A stretch of DNA of 64,000 nucleotides, from the NCBI RefSeq assembly GCF_950023065.1, contig NC_088679.1, forward strand, positions 79,298,001 through 79,362,000, given 5' to 3'. The translations under genes were made by a program, and so were the position numbers. The notes below the pieces were generated by a model that saw nothing but the letters and a program-made list of their open reading frames with translations, did no database searches and was not told where the DNA came from. Below are positions 13,010-23,869 of the stretch, piece by piece; positions within the stretch are counted from its first letter, which is position 1, and the number at the start of each line of letters is the position of its first letter. The DNA is from Planococcus citri (taxonomy: Eukaryota; Arthropoda; Insecta; Hemiptera; Pseudococcidae).

Positions 13010-13230
13010 CTTCTTTTTCGAAACATCAATTTGGGGATTTCACGTCAGTTTCAAAGCTGCAATCTAAGGCTCCGATTTCAAAACCCTCCTGACTTCGTAA
13101 CTTCGATTTCAATACTCCAATTTTGAGCAGCTCGATTTTAAGACCCTCCAATTTTAGGACCCTGATTTCAAGACCGCCTCCTCTACGATTTTAAAGCCTC
13201 GATTGTAGATCCTGATTTCACTCCTCTGCA
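13010..13230 (+). repeat. Degenerate GATTTCAAGACC minisatellite, block 2
   Basis: This is a continuation of block 1 after about 390 bp of other repeat text (GAATCGATTGGAAAC, similar to 60029 and the reverse complement of 60746). Confidence 0.75.
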
Positions 13231-13503
13231 AGTAAAGTAATAAATCATGAATATTATTATGTTCTCTTCTTCAAACTTGATAATGAAATGTCGTTCGGAG
13301 TAACTTCATTGGGGTTTCTCCTCTTTCAAAAGTTCAACAATATGCCACAAAGTCGATAAAAATTGAAGCAAAGAGTGAACCATTTCATCTTTTAATTTCA
13401 ATTACGTTTCATAAAATATCGAATAGTGAAGCTTTTCACCAGCCAAATATTGGAAAAGAAAAAACTCTCTCCTTATTTTTAATGCTTTTTATTGCAAAGA
13501 TCT

Positions 13504-13533
13504 TTTCAAAAAGTACAACTTTTCATCATCAGG
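13504..13533 (-). ncRNA. Hammerhead-like motif in Penelope 3' region (left arm)
   Basis: This is the mirror image of the motif at 16726-16755, with the same CTGATGA / hairpin / GAAA arrangement on the minus strand. Confidence 0.4.
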
Positions 13534-13608
13534 CAAGAGCACTTAATGAACAAATACAAAGTGTGCATATTAAAGTAAAGGTTGGGTGTGGTCACTCCTT
13601 TGGGTGTG

Positions 13609-15105
13609 TCAGTTTCTCTGTGTTGTGATTGGTCCTAAAACTTGGGTGTGGTCACTACCAGGATGGGTGTGTCTATTTCTTGGAATGTGTATGTGACTGG
13701 TTCCATGTAGGCATTTGAGCAGGTCAATGTCCAAAGGTCCCAAGTCATCATTGAGGAGTTTTTCTCTATTGTTTTTGTGCATGGCTATTGCTTCCCTAAT
13801 TGGTAGTTCTGATATTCTGGCAACTGGTTTTTCTAGGGTCAGATTGAGTTCAGTTATTGTGTGTCCAGTTGCTATAATGTGGTCTCCTATTGCTGATTTT
13901 CCTTCAATGTTGTATCTGGCTTTGTGCATATGTTCCTTGTATCTGGTTATGATGTTTCTCTTAGTCTGTCCAATGTAAAGTTTGTCACAGCCAGAGCATG
14001 TGATCTTATAAATTCCAGATTGATCAGTTTTTGGGTCTTTGTCCTTGAGGCTTCCCAGTAGGGTTTTCAGTTTATGTTGATTAGTTGTGACAGGTTCTAA
14101 ATCATTTTTCCTGAAGATCTGACAAAGTTTGTTGGTTATGACTGGGTAGTGGGTCAACTTGATTCTTCTATTGTCTGGTTTATCTCTTTGGAATGTGGTG
14201 ATCTCTTTCAATCTTTGTTTGCTTATATGGTTTTTGATGAGGGTGTCTATGGTTCTAGTCTTGTATCCCAGATTGTTTGCTACTCTTTTAATGTGGTCAA
14301 ATTCTCTCTTTCTTTTTCTTGGGCTCAAGGGTAGTGCACAACATCTATGGACCATGCTGTTAAAAGCAGCCAGTTTTTGGCTCCAGGGCTGGTAAGAGTC
14401 AGCAGGAATGTAGTTGTTGGTGTGAGTAGGCTTCCTGTAGATGTCATATTCCAATTTGTTGTCTTTTCTGGTGATTAGGACGTCCAAGAATGGCAGTTGT
14501 TGGTTGTTTTCATATTCATAGGTGAACTTGATGGTTGCATATTGTTTGTTCATGGTCTCAAGGAAACCATTTATGTTGAAGTCCTCTGGTACAATGCTGA
14601 AGATGTCATCAACATATCTGAACCAAATCTTAGGGAAGTCTTTTTCTATTTCCTTCAGTTTGGTTTCCAAGTGGCCCATGAAAATGTCTGCCATGAATGG
14701 TGACAAGGGGTTCCCCATTGCTGTTCCTCCTGTTTGTTGGTAGAATTTTCCACTGTATTGGAAGATGGTTTGTTTCATGCATAGTTCTGTGAGGTTCATG
14801 AGTTCAGCAATCCTTTCTTGGGAAACTTTCTCTTTTTGCAGCCAGTCTTTCATTATGGCCAAGGTTTCTGGTATGGGTACACTGGGGAATAAGTTGGTGA
14901 CATCAAAGGATATGAGTCTGTCTGTAGGTGTTATCTGGGTGTTTTTCAGTTTCTCCACTAGCTCTTCATTATTCCTTATTTGGTATGTGACAGGCTGATT
15001 AATGGCTTGTAATTCAGTGACAAGTTGTTTGGCAATCTGGTATGTGGGTGCATCTATGTTGGATACTATTGGTCTCATTGGATTGTTTGGCTTGTGGATC
15101 TTTGG
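13609..15105 (-). pseudogene. Penelope-like reverse transcriptase-GIY-YIG protein, 5'-truncated, left arm
   Basis: The true protein begins at PKIHKPNNPMRP, a conserved Penelope motif. Upstream parts of the RT region are missing, so the copy is truncated. Catalytic motifs are present: SFDVTNLFPSV (A), GTAMGNPLSP (B), WFRYVDDIF (C, YVDD), LPFLDVLI (D) and YRKPTHTNNYI (E). A GIY-YIG nuclease follows: GIYKITCSGCDKLYIGQTK. The open frame extends to 15234, but those first residues (MFGNLVCGC...) are the opposite arm read antisense. Confidence 0.9.
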
Positions 15106-15153
15106 TATACCAAAGATCCACAAGCCAAACAATCCAATGAGACCAATAGTATA

Positions 15154-16650
15154 CCAAAGATCCACAAGCCAAACAATCCAATGAGACCAATAGTATCCAA
15201 CATAGATGCACCCACATACCAGATTGCCAAACAACTTGTCACTGAATTACAAGCCATTAATCAGCCTGTCACATACCAAATAAGGAATAATGAAGAGCTA
15301 GTGGAGAAACTGAAAAACACCCAGATAACACCTACAGACAGACTCATATCCTTTGATGTCACCAACTTATTCCCCAGTGTACCCATACCAGAAACCTTGG
15401 CCATAATGAAAGACTGGCTGCAAAAAGAGAAAGTTTCCCAAGAAAGGATTGCTGAACTCATGAACCTCACAGAACTATGCATGAAACAAACCATCTTCCA
15501 ATACAGTGGAAAATTCTACCAACAAACAGGAGGAACAGCAATGGGGAACCCCTTGTCACCATTCATGGCAGACATTTTCATGGGCCACTTGGAAACCAAA
15601 CTGAAGGAAATAGAAAAAGACTTCCCTAAGATTTGGTTCAGATATGTTGATGACATCTTCAGCATTGTACCAGAGGACTTCAACATAAATGGTTTCCTTG
15701 AGACCATGAACAAACAATATGCAACCATCAAGTTCACCTATGAATATGAAAACAACCAACAACTGCCATTCTTGGACGTCCTAATCACCAGAAAAGACAA
15801 CAAATTGGAATATGACATCTACAGGAAGCCTACTCACACCAACAACTACATTCCTGCTGACTCTTACCAGCCCTGGAGCCAAAAACTGGCTGCTTTTAAC
15901 AGCATGGTCCATAGATGTTGTGCACTACCCTTGAGCCCAAGAAAAAGAAAGAGAGAATTTGACCACATTAAAAGAGTAGCAAACAATCTGGGATACAAGA
16001 CTAGAACCATAGACACCCTCATCAAAAACCATATAAGCAAACAAAGATTGAAAGAGATCACCACATTCCAAAGAGATAAACCAGACAATAGAAGAATCAA
16101 GTTGACCCACTACCCAGTCATAACCAACAAACTTTGTCAGATCTTCAGGAAAAATGATTTAGAACCTGTCACAACTAATCAACATAAACTGAAAACCCTA
16201 CTGGGAAGCCTCAAGGACAAAGACCCAAAAACTGATCAATCTGGAATTTATAAGATCACATGCTCTGGCTGTGACAAACTTTACATTGGACAGACTAAGA
16301 GAAACATCATAACCAGATACAAGGAACATATGCACAAAGCCAGATACAACATTGAAGGAAAATCAGCAATAGGAGACCACATTATAGCAACTGGACACAC
16401 AATAACTGAACTCAATCTGACCCTAGAAAAACCAGTTGCCAGAATATCAGAACTACCAATTAGGGAAGCAATAGCCATGCACAAAAACAATAGAGAAAAA
16501 CTCCTCAATGATGACTTGGGACCTTTGGACATTGACCTGCTCAAATGCCTACATGGAACCAGTCACATACACATTCCAAGAAATAGACACACCCATCCTG
16601 GTAGTGACCACACCCAAGTTTTAGGACCAATCACAACACAGAGAAACTGA
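15154..16650 (+). pseudogene. Penelope-like reverse transcriptase-GIY-YIG protein, 5'-truncated, right arm
   Basis: This is a mirror copy of the left-arm frame, with identical protein from PKIHK through YVDD and GIYKI...YIG to the stop after 16650. Codon 44 of the open frame (15154) is where real element sequence starts. The 43 residues before it (from 15025) come from antisense reading of the left arm and the spacer. The two arms agree over the whole protein, so they arose together or have been kept identical by gene conversion. Confidence 0.9.
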
Positions 16651-16725
16651 CACACCCAAAGGAGTGACCACACCCAACCTTTACTTTAATATGCACACTT
16701 TGTATTTGTTCATTAAGTGCTCTTG

Positions 16726-16755
16726 CCTGATGATGAAAAGTTGTACTTTTTGAAA
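16726..16755 (+). ncRNA. Hammerhead-like motif in Penelope 3' region (right arm)
   Basis: After the stop codon the text reads CTGATGA, a short hairpin (AAAAGT-TGT-ACTTTT), then GAAA. CUGAUGA and GAAA separated by stem II form the conserved core of a hammerhead ribozyme, and Penelope-like elements are known to carry these. Stems I and III were not clearly delimited and stem II is AT-only, so activity is doubtful. An AATAAA lies 11 bp downstream. Confidence 0.4.
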
Positions 16756-17639
16756 AGATCTTTGCAATAAAAAGCATTAAAAATAAGGAGAGAGTTTTTT
16801 CTTTTCCAATTATTGGATTTCCTTAGTTTTGGTTCATCCTTTACCTACCAGCCAAATACATAGTATACTCTAAAAATATATCCATAATCCATGTTATATT
16901 TCCTACAATTGAAATTTTGTCAACAAAAGTATGGAAAATTTCAGAGAAAAACCTCGAGCAAGTAAATGAGAAAATGCTTTTCTTTTCCTTATTTAAAACA
17001 TCCGAAATATTCATCGTGCCGAAAAAAATAAAAAGAAAAATGAAGATCAACAGTCAAAGTAAGGAAAGCACTTCCTCGAGCTTTTCGTTCTTTTCGTTTT
17101 CAGATTTTCAGAAGGGATTAAATACCGCTTTATCGTCCTTCTCCAGTATACAGTATACAGTATACAGTATTCGTAGGTAGCTATACGATGAATGCGCGTC
17201 TGGCAAACTGTATTACGTATAACTTATTATAAATTTCTGTAACGTATTTTCCAAAACGATCATCGCGACATGATAATAGGAAACCTATATAATTCAATTC
17301 AGCAGCCAATAATGAAGGCTTTACTCAGTTCGTCTTTCACGATGCTTGCAACTTTCATTAATGGGCACAATGCACATCTAACGAGCTGTAAATATGTACT
17401 TAGACATTACATACACGTAGGCGTAATTAAAACTAAAATACGGGATTCCTTCTATGTGTATATTAATTTCGTCTAAAAATAAACTCTCGAGATTTATTCG
17501 TATCTACTCGAATATTTGTAAACTTCTGCTATGAGGCACAGTGGGACCTGAGCAGAATTTAGGAGGAAAAAAGTCCCTTTGAATGTAGTAATTTTGGAAT
17601 ATGTCTGACTAGAAGTATTTTTTAGCGCTGAATCTGAAT

Positions 17640-17851
17640 ATGATTTCAATTTTTGACTATGGGCATTAGGGGGTGAGGGGAGGGGGTAAAATTATAAAAA
17701 TAGGCTTAAAACCAATATGGGTATCCTCCTGTATGTTTTTTGAGGCGCTGAATCCGAATTCGATGGTAGTTTTTATCTATGGTCATCAGAGGATGGGGGA
17801 GATGGGGAGGGAGGGGGTAAAATCATGAAAATAGGCTTAAAAACTAATATG
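17640..17851 (+). repeat. Minisatellite, about 140-bp units
   Basis: Two units share GAGGCGCTGAATCCGAATTC-like text, a G-rich stretch and AAAATAGGCTTAAAA. The same unit continues after the inner elements at 25181-25331 and 25938-26000, showing that the elements inserted into a pre-existing array. Confidence 0.7.
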
Positions 17852-17884
17852 CACAGTGGGCTGTGAGCACCCTCAAAACGGGCG

Positions 17885-18170
17885 TGTTGACGCATGACGC
17901 GTAAGAATTCGAGACAAATTTACTCGATGACATTTATTTCGAGACTAAAAAGTTCTCGGAGAAATTACACAGTTCTAACCTAAGATACAACGTAAATCTA
18001 GATAAAAAAGGCAAAATCGGTAGGGTAGTGGACTGTATGGAAGGGTAGTGGACTGTATGGATCGTTAACCAATGAAAAGAATCGAAGAGGGTTGGGTGGG
18101 TTGGCTATTGGCTATTTTACGTAAGTATTATTTGTAAGGAAACGTATCTGTTTTAAGTGACAACTTAACA
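17885..18170 (-). repeat. 3' LTR of the BEL/Pao element (286 bp)
   Basis: This LTR is 286 bp against 266 bp for its partner. The difference is one extra copy of a 20-bp unit (GGGTAGTGGACTGTATGG plus two bases) near 18023-18060. Its element-proximal side (18171-18183) carries a purine-rich tract on the minus strand (AAGGGGGGAGTA), the expected polypurine tract that primes plus-strand synthesis. Confidence 0.93.
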
Positions 18171-18447
18171 TACTCCCCCCTTGAGGAGGCTTAATAATAT
18201 TTAAGGCTACTCAATCTTATCAATAATTCATTTTTTTTTTTTAATTCTAAATTAATCAATCTTATTTGAGATTCATTCTAAAATAATGATTACCTAAGTA
18301 ATCTTAAATTACGAGTTTTATTTCAATTTTATTCTAAGAAATACGAATTGAAATTATTCAATCTCATTTGAGATTCGTTCTAAAATATTGATTACCTATG
18401 TAATCTTAAATTACGATTTTTTATTTCTATTTATTATTTTTTAAATT

Positions 18448-21400
18448 CTAATTAATCATAGGTAATGGTACCAAGACTGACACTGGTCTTTTGAATGTAC
18501 CATTTTTTGTTTTTACACAGACGACTCTTACTCTGCCATCTCTCCCTGGGAAAATCTCCGCGATTCTTCCCATGGTGAGTGGCATTGTCCGCTCTCTAAT
18601 ATAGACGAAATCGTCTACTTTTAAATTCTTAACCTGCTCTGTCCATTTTTTCCTTTGCTGAAGGTGGTTTAAATATTCGCGGGACCACCTATCCCAAAGA
18701 GAATCAGAAATCTTTCTAATTAACTCATAGCGAGTTCTTAGAGGGACATTTGGACGAATTTCTGCCGCAGGGGTTAAAATAGGTCTATGTATGAGAAAGT
18801 GAGCAGGGGTAAGAACATTCAGATCATTTGGGTCATCACTCAGGGGTGTCAAAGGTCTGGAATGAAGGCGAGCTTCGATTTTTGTTACGATTGTTAAAAA
18901 TTCCTCGTAAGTTAAGATCGCATCACCGACCGCCTTATTTAGGTACGTTTTAACGCATTTTATCCCTGCTTCCCACAGACCACCGAAGTGTGGTGTGTGA
19001 GGCGGGATGAAATGCCAATCAACATCGGGGATCATGCCGGCTGCACCAACAAAGTTAGTGCCATTGTCCGAATACACTTTATTAGGTATGCCGCGTCTAG
19101 AAGTAAATCTTTCAAACGCTTTTACAAACGATTCACTGGACAAACTATCGGCGACCTCAATATGTACTGCTTTTGTTGAAAAACATACAAAGAGACATAT
19201 GTAGGCTTTTAAGAAGGTTTTGGTACGAGTACCGGAAGACCACAAGATGAAATGCGGACCACCGTAATCTACACCAACATGCACAAAGGCAGGGTTGGGT
19301 TCAATGCGGGGGTTAGGTAATGCTGCCATCATCTGGTTTTGTGTTCTCGCGCGATCGCGTACACAAACAAGACAATTAAGGATATAGTTGCGAATGACTG
19401 ATCTACCATTCACAATCCAATATTTTTCCCTTAAAAGGTTGAATAAAGTCATGGTAGGCGCGTGCAGGTTTGATTCATGAGCATGACGAATAATAAGTAG
19501 GGTTAAATGGTTGTTTGGGTCTAACAGAATAGGAAATTTTTTGTCAAAAGAATAAATTGACTGTTCGAGACGACCACCTACTCGAAGGGTACCATCGGCA
19601 TCTAAGAAGGGATTAAGTGATCGCAGGAAGCGATCTTTTATGACCGTAGGGTTGATAGAAGAAGCGTTTCTTTTCAAATCGGCGATTTCTTCATGAAAGG
19701 CTGTTGCCTGCATTAAACGAATTAGGTTTAAAAGAGCATTTTCACGCTCCTTATAAGTGACAATACCTTTGTACTTCGTTTTAAAACGAAGACAAAGAGA
19801 CACCAGGTTGAGGAGTTTATTTAGATCCGAAAACGTCTTTACGTAATCGAACACATTTGATACAAAAAGGACAGTTGTTTTATTACACTGTTCAGCTGAA
19901 ACATCTGCTAGCTGTTTCCCTCTAACAAATTGACTTGGCCAGTCAGCTGTCTCTTTACATAGAAAATCGGGGCCATGCCACCACAGTGAACAGATTTGGA
20001 GTTTTTGTGGAATTAAGCCGCGAGAAGCGATGTCTGCGGGATTCAATTTCGAAGGGATATATCTCCACATACTAGGGTTGGTTTTGAGTTGAATTTCTTC
20101 AACTCGATTCGCAACAAATACTTTCCAGGTATCCGCAGGTTTGGCAATCCAAGCCAAAACAATTTGAGAGTCACACCATAAATAGGTGTTTTTTATGGGA
20201 ATGGTCAAAATACCAAGTACATTTTGGTACAAACGAGAGAGGAGAACAGCTCCACACAACTCTAAACGGGGAATTTTCATTCTTTGAACAGGCGAAATTC
20301 TGGTTTTTGATGTTAAAAGCTTCACAAACACGTTTCCATGACAATCTTTTGACCTAACGTACAGCACTGCACTATAGGCGTTTTCAGACGCGTCACAAAA
20401 GCCATGAAGCTCAACATCATTTGGCCAAAATGCGCGACGTTCTATTTCAATCGATAAAAGGGACAAATTTTCACGATATTTGAGCCACTCTATAGCAAGC
20501 TCATTGTCATCTTCAATTGGGGTATCCCAGTCAAAACCAGATAACCACAATTTTTTCAAGAAAATTTTCGAAAGTAATACAACAGGGGACAAAATTCCTA
20601 AAGGATCAAATAACTTTGAAGCTTCAGAAAGAATTTTTCGTTTTGTCAATGGTAGAGGTGCAGGAGGAATTTTTGCGGAAAAAATATACTTATCACTTGT
20701 GGTATTCCACACGAGACCTAGGGTTTTCAGTTCCTCACTACAAATAGGGACATCTTGAGTGAGACTAGTGAGCTTATTTTCTTCCTCACAGGTGAGTACA
20801 GAAGGAAAATTACTCGCCCATTTTCTGAGGTTAAAGCCACCAAGTTTCATCAAGCTAAGCATTTCATTTTGAATTATTTTGGCCTCATCCTCGGAATCAG
20901 CACCACTAAAGAAATCATCAATGTAAAAATCTTTCATCCGAGAAGCGCCAGTAGGATACTGAGTGCAATAATCCAATGCAACTTGCTTTAAAGTACGATT
21001 TGCTAACCAAGGAGCACTGCCTGTACCATAAGTGACAGTTGTACACATATGGTCACAAATTTCACCATTTTCATCAAACCATACAATTCGTTGAAAATGT
21101 TGGTCCTCTTCGTCAATAAACATATTACGAAACATCATTTCAATATCTGCACAAAAAACTATCAGATATTGGCGACTTCTAAGTAGAATTGGATAAAGGT
21201 CATTTTGGGTTTTAGGACCAATCATAAGTATGTCATTTAACGAAATGCCATTGGATGATTTTTTCGAAGCATTGAAAACCACTCTCAATTTTGTGGTCAG
21301 GCTTGATTCACGCAGTACAGCATGATGGGGCATATAGAAATGTGGTTTTTGAGCAATTTCAGCCTTGGTCAATTTTCTCATGTGACCTAATTGCTCATAT

Positions 21401-23484
21401 TCGGTCATAAAATCTTTGTAGGCTCGTTTTTCGTCCGGTTTTAAACGAGCTTGTGTGAACTTGAGAATCCGGATCGCGTTTTGTCGCGAATCCCCAAGTT
21501 CAGCAGGATTTCGCCTAAAAGGAAGGCGAACACAATATTTACCAGAGACCCTAGTCACAGTGTCTGAGTAAAATTTCTCACAAGCGAGATCTTCTTTGGA
21601 CATTGTTTCAGAAGCAGGGTTCGGACAATCTTCAACTTCCCAAAATTTTTTCAGTTGAATATCGATTGTGGGCTCCATTGAGCAATGAAGGGAGGTTGTG
21701 ATTGGCTCTAAAAAATCAAGTTTTCCAGCAATCACCCAACCTAATTTCGTGTTTTGAGCAACTAATTTGCCCTGAAAATTCTCATAAACACCTTCAGAAG
21801 AAATTTGAGATGTAACCTCAATTCCTAAAAGAAGATCAATGGTACCGGATTGGTGGAAAGTAGGATCAGCCAATGAAATTGCAGCAGGGGTTTTTATTTC
21901 TCGTAAATTGGGAGATACACGCAATTCCGTGATTTTTTTAACAATATGGGCTTGAATTCCTGTGGAATAGCTCGGAAAACGTGATTTTAATTCAAGATCA
22001 GCTAATCCATCAGTACTGCCACAATTTGTCTGACCTAAACCTTGCACAGTGGTGGAATTATTCGATTTTGGCAGATTTAATTGAGAAAAAAATTCTTTTG
22101 AAATGAAACAATCTTCGGAGCAATTATCGAGCAGAGCTCTAGCAGGTAGATAATGGTTACGGTAGTCTTTGACAAGCACTATCGCAGTGGGTAAAAGTGT
22201 ACAATAGTTCGTTGTACAGGGTTTTGAACGTAAGGCTATGGTAGTGAGACAGTTGGGGGACGAATCTTTACCTGAAGCAGACGGCGAGACAGAATTCTTA
22301 ATTTTTTCACTTTTCTTTTCTTTGTGGCACATTAGGGTATTATGACGTTCGTCACAAATGCGACAATTACGTTCATTTCGACAGGTGGATGCAGTATGAT
22401 TACTGCCAAAGCAATTACGGCATAATTTTTCTTTCAAAATCAAAGCTAAGCGGTCAGATAGAGACATTTCTTTGAATTTTGGGCATAAATACAGTGCGTG
22501 ATTATCATCACAAGCATAGCACTTCGGAAATTTGGTCAAGAAATTATTAACAGGTGCGGAGGTTTTTACTTGAGGAGTGCCTTGAGCAGACCACTTATTT
22601 TTTCCTGAATCGGAGGTAAATTTTGAATAACATGATTGTAAAGCATGAATTCTTTTCTCAATAAATTTTCTGACGATTTCTAGTTCAGCAATTTCACTCT
22701 GAGGGGCCTGAAGTTCCCACTCTTTTCGTGTGCTGGGATCAAATTTAGAAACGAGCAGAAAAACTAGAATACTATTCCATTTTTCAACAGGTTCACCAAT
22801 ATTTTTTAAACTATACACATTTTTAAAAAAGCTATCTAACATTTTGCGTAAATTTATAGCGTTTTCTACGGTTACATTTTTTTCAAAAACAATATTTTTA
22901 ATATAGGTCTCAATTAGATCCTTTTTGTTTTCATACCTGTCTTTCAACAGTGTTCTGGCGGTTTCATAATTTTCGGAAATAGTTTTCAATTTGCAAATAC
23001 GATCTGCTGCTTCTCCACGGACAGCTCCTTTCAGGTAGGTCAATTTTTCAACATCGGATAGATGAGGGTTGGAGTGGTAGAGGCAGTCAAATAAATCGAT
23101 GAATTGTGGAAAATCCTCGATTTTTCCAAAAAATAGCGGTAGTGTAATTGCAGGTAGTTTGGCTTCAGGTTTTATTCCACTTGGCTTGGAAATTTCCTTT
23201 TGGATCGGTTTTTGGTTCAATTTTAATTTTTTCTTCAAATCCACACTCAAATTTCTAAGTGCAGATTCTAAGGAAATGCGAAGTTCATACTGGCTGTTGG
23301 CTTCAGCATCCTCGCAGCTTTCCTCAATTTGGTTTTGGATTTGTGTCAGGTCACTTTTCAGCTCGTTTATGGAGTTGAGCAGTTCTTCTACTTCAACAGG
23401 ATCGTCACTGCACTGGTCACACTCTGTTGTCAGATGCAGCAATTTTGTCTGGATGGATGCCTGGCGGCGGATAAGCGCGTCCAT
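18448..23484 (-). CDS. BEL/Pao gag-pol polyprotein
   Basis: This is one uninterrupted frame of 1678 residues. The N-terminal third is a gag of the DUF1759 type (LPLFFGKIEDFPQFIDLF near residue 130). Three zinc knuckles follow from about residue 320: CYACDDNHALYLC, CRNCFGSNHTASTC and CRICDERHNTLMC. An aspartic protease region (ALLDNCSE) lies near 450. Reverse transcriptase carries the catalytic YIDD near 855. RNase H (GFCDAS) lies near 1030. Integrase has an HHCC-like zinc domain and DDE residues in GVDYGG (about 1404), YSDNGTNF (about 1474) and LWEAG (about 1502). A C-terminal DUF5641-like tail follows (LKVDDFVYIRE). All catalytic motifs seem intact, so this is probably an active copy or a recent descendant of one. 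The protease DNCS differs from the more usual D(S/T)G. Confidence 0.93.
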   Translation of the reverse strand: MDALIRRQASIQTKLLHLTTECDQCSDDPVEVEELLNSINELKSDLTQIQNQIEESCEDAEANSQYELRISLESALRNLSVDLKKKLKLNQKPIQKEISKPSGIKPEAKLPAITLPLFFGKIEDFPQFIDLFDCLYHSNPHLSDVEKLTYLKGAVRGEAADRICKLKTISENYETARTLLKDRYENKKDLIETYIKNIVFEKNVTVENAINLRKMLDSFFKNVYSLKNIGEPVEKWNSILVFLLVSKFDPSTRKEWELQAPQSEIAELEIVRKFIEKRIHALQSCYSKFTSDSGKNKWSAQGTPQVKTSAPVNNFLTKFPKCYACDDNHALYLCPKFKEMSLSDRLALILKEKLCRNCFGSNHTASTCRNERNCRICDERHNTLMCHKEKKSEKIKNSVSPSASGKDSSPNCLTTIALRSKPCTTNYCTLLPTAIVLVKDYRNHYLPARALLDNCSEDCFISKEFFSQLNLPKSNNSTTVQGLGQTNCGSTDGLADLELKSRFPSYSTGIQAHIVKKITELRVSPNLREIKTPAAISLADPTFHQSGTIDLLLGIEVTSQISSEGVYENFQGKLVAQNTKLGWVIAGKLDFLEPITTSLHCSMEPTIDIQLKKFWEVEDCPNPASETMSKEDLACEKFYSDTVTRVSGKYCVRLPFRRNPAELGDSRQNAIRILKFTQARLKPDEKRAYKDFMTEYEQLGHMRKLTKAEIAQKPHFYMPHHAVLRESSLTTKLRVVFNASKKSSNGISLNDILMIGPKTQNDLYPILLRSRQYLIVFCADIEMMFRNMFIDEEDQHFQRIVWFDENGEICDHMCTTVTYGTGSAPWLANRTLKQVALDYCTQYPTGASRMKDFYIDDFFSGADSEDEAKIIQNEMLSLMKLGGFNLRKWASNFPSVLTCEEENKLTSLTQDVPICSEELKTLGLVWNTTSDKYIFSAKIPPAPLPLTKRKILSEASKLFDPLGILSPVVLLSKIFLKKLWLSGFDWDTPIEDDNELAIEWLKYRENLSLLSIEIERRAFWPNDVELHGFCDASENAYSAVLYVRSKDCHGNVFVKLLTSKTRISPVQRMKIPRLELCGAVLLSRLYQNVLGILTIPIKNTYLWCDSQIVLAWIAKPADTWKVFVANRVEEIQLKTNPSMWRYIPSKLNPADIASRGLIPQKLQICSLWWHGPDFLCKETADWPSQFVRGKQLADVSAEQCNKTTVLFVSNVFDYVKTFSDLNKLLNLVSLCLRFKTKYKGIVTYKERENALLNLIRLMQATAFHEEIADLKRNASSINPTVIKDRFLRSLNPFLDADGTLRVGGRLEQSIYSFDKKFPILLDPNNHLTLLIIRHAHESNLHAPTMTLFNLLREKYWIVNGRSVIRNYILNCLVCVRDRARTQNQMMAALPNPRIEPNPAFVHVGVDYGGPHFILWSSGTRTKTFLKAYICLFVCFSTKAVHIEVADSLSSESFVKAFERFTSRRGIPNKVYSDNGTNFVGAAGMIPDVDWHFIPPHTPHFGGLWEAGIKCVKTYLNKAVGDAILTYEEFLTIVTKIEARLHSRPLTPLSDDPNDLNVLTPAHFLIHRPILTPAAEIRPNVPLRTRYELIRKISDSLWDRWSREYLNHLQQRKKWTEQVKNLKVDDFVYIRERTMPLTMGRIAEIFPGRDGRVRVVCVKTKNGTFKRPVSVLVPLPMIN

Positions 23485-23851
23485 TTCGGATGCTGGTTGG
23501 TTTAATTAAGAACGGTACGTTCAAAATTTGGTCAATTTTTGTGAACAGTTTGTTCACGGATTTTTTTTTTCAAGAATTCGCCGAACGGTACATTCGCGAA
23601 TTCGGTCACTTTTTGTGAACAGGTTGTTCACCGATTTTTTTTTTCAAAAATACGCAAACGGACACTCGCGAGTTTCTGATGATTTTATTTGTTCGTTAAA
23701 ACGATTAAAATTTTACAACTTCGACTTTTCATTGAATATTTTTCCGCGAATTGCATTTTAATTAATTTTCAGTTAAAACACGATCGCAAAAAAATTCACA
23801 CAACATTCGATTTTCAGTTCATGATCACTTCAGTTACGATTGAAGCGATCA

Positions 23852-23869
23852 TCCGGCTCGGTAGGACCA
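23852..23869 (-). promoter_or_regulatory. Putative tRNA primer-binding site of the BEL/Pao element
   Basis: Directly inside the 5' LTR the minus strand reads TGGTCCTACCGAGCCGGA. Starting with TGG, it complements a tRNA CCA end, as a primer-binding site should. The tRNA species was not identified with confidence. Confidence 0.6.

Larger units (their letters stand above)
13450..16846. mobile_element. Penelope-like retroelement, head-to-head inverted pair
   Basis: Two copies of one element lie in inverted orientation, making palindrome arms 13449-15110 and 15149-16810 (1662 bp each, no mismatch noticed) around a 38-bp spacer that is itself another copy of the arm's inner segment. A 12-bp direct repeat ACCAGCCAAATA flanks the whole (13438-13449 and 16847-16858), a plausible target-site duplication. 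The right side has 36 bp more than the left (16811-16846). Each arm encodes a reverse transcriptase with a GIY-YIG nuclease, the mark of Penelope-like elements. Inverted, 5'-truncated arrangements are a known habit of this class. Confidence 0.9.

Noticed and set aside
13609..16650. Palindrome as a possible host hairpin RNA locus
   Set aside because: Arms encode Penelope reverse transcriptase and are bounded by a target-type duplication, so a transposon insertion explains them better. Small RNA production would still be possible.
23099..23509. 136-residue plus-strand open frame
   Set aside because: Antisense shadow of the BEL gag-pol coding region.
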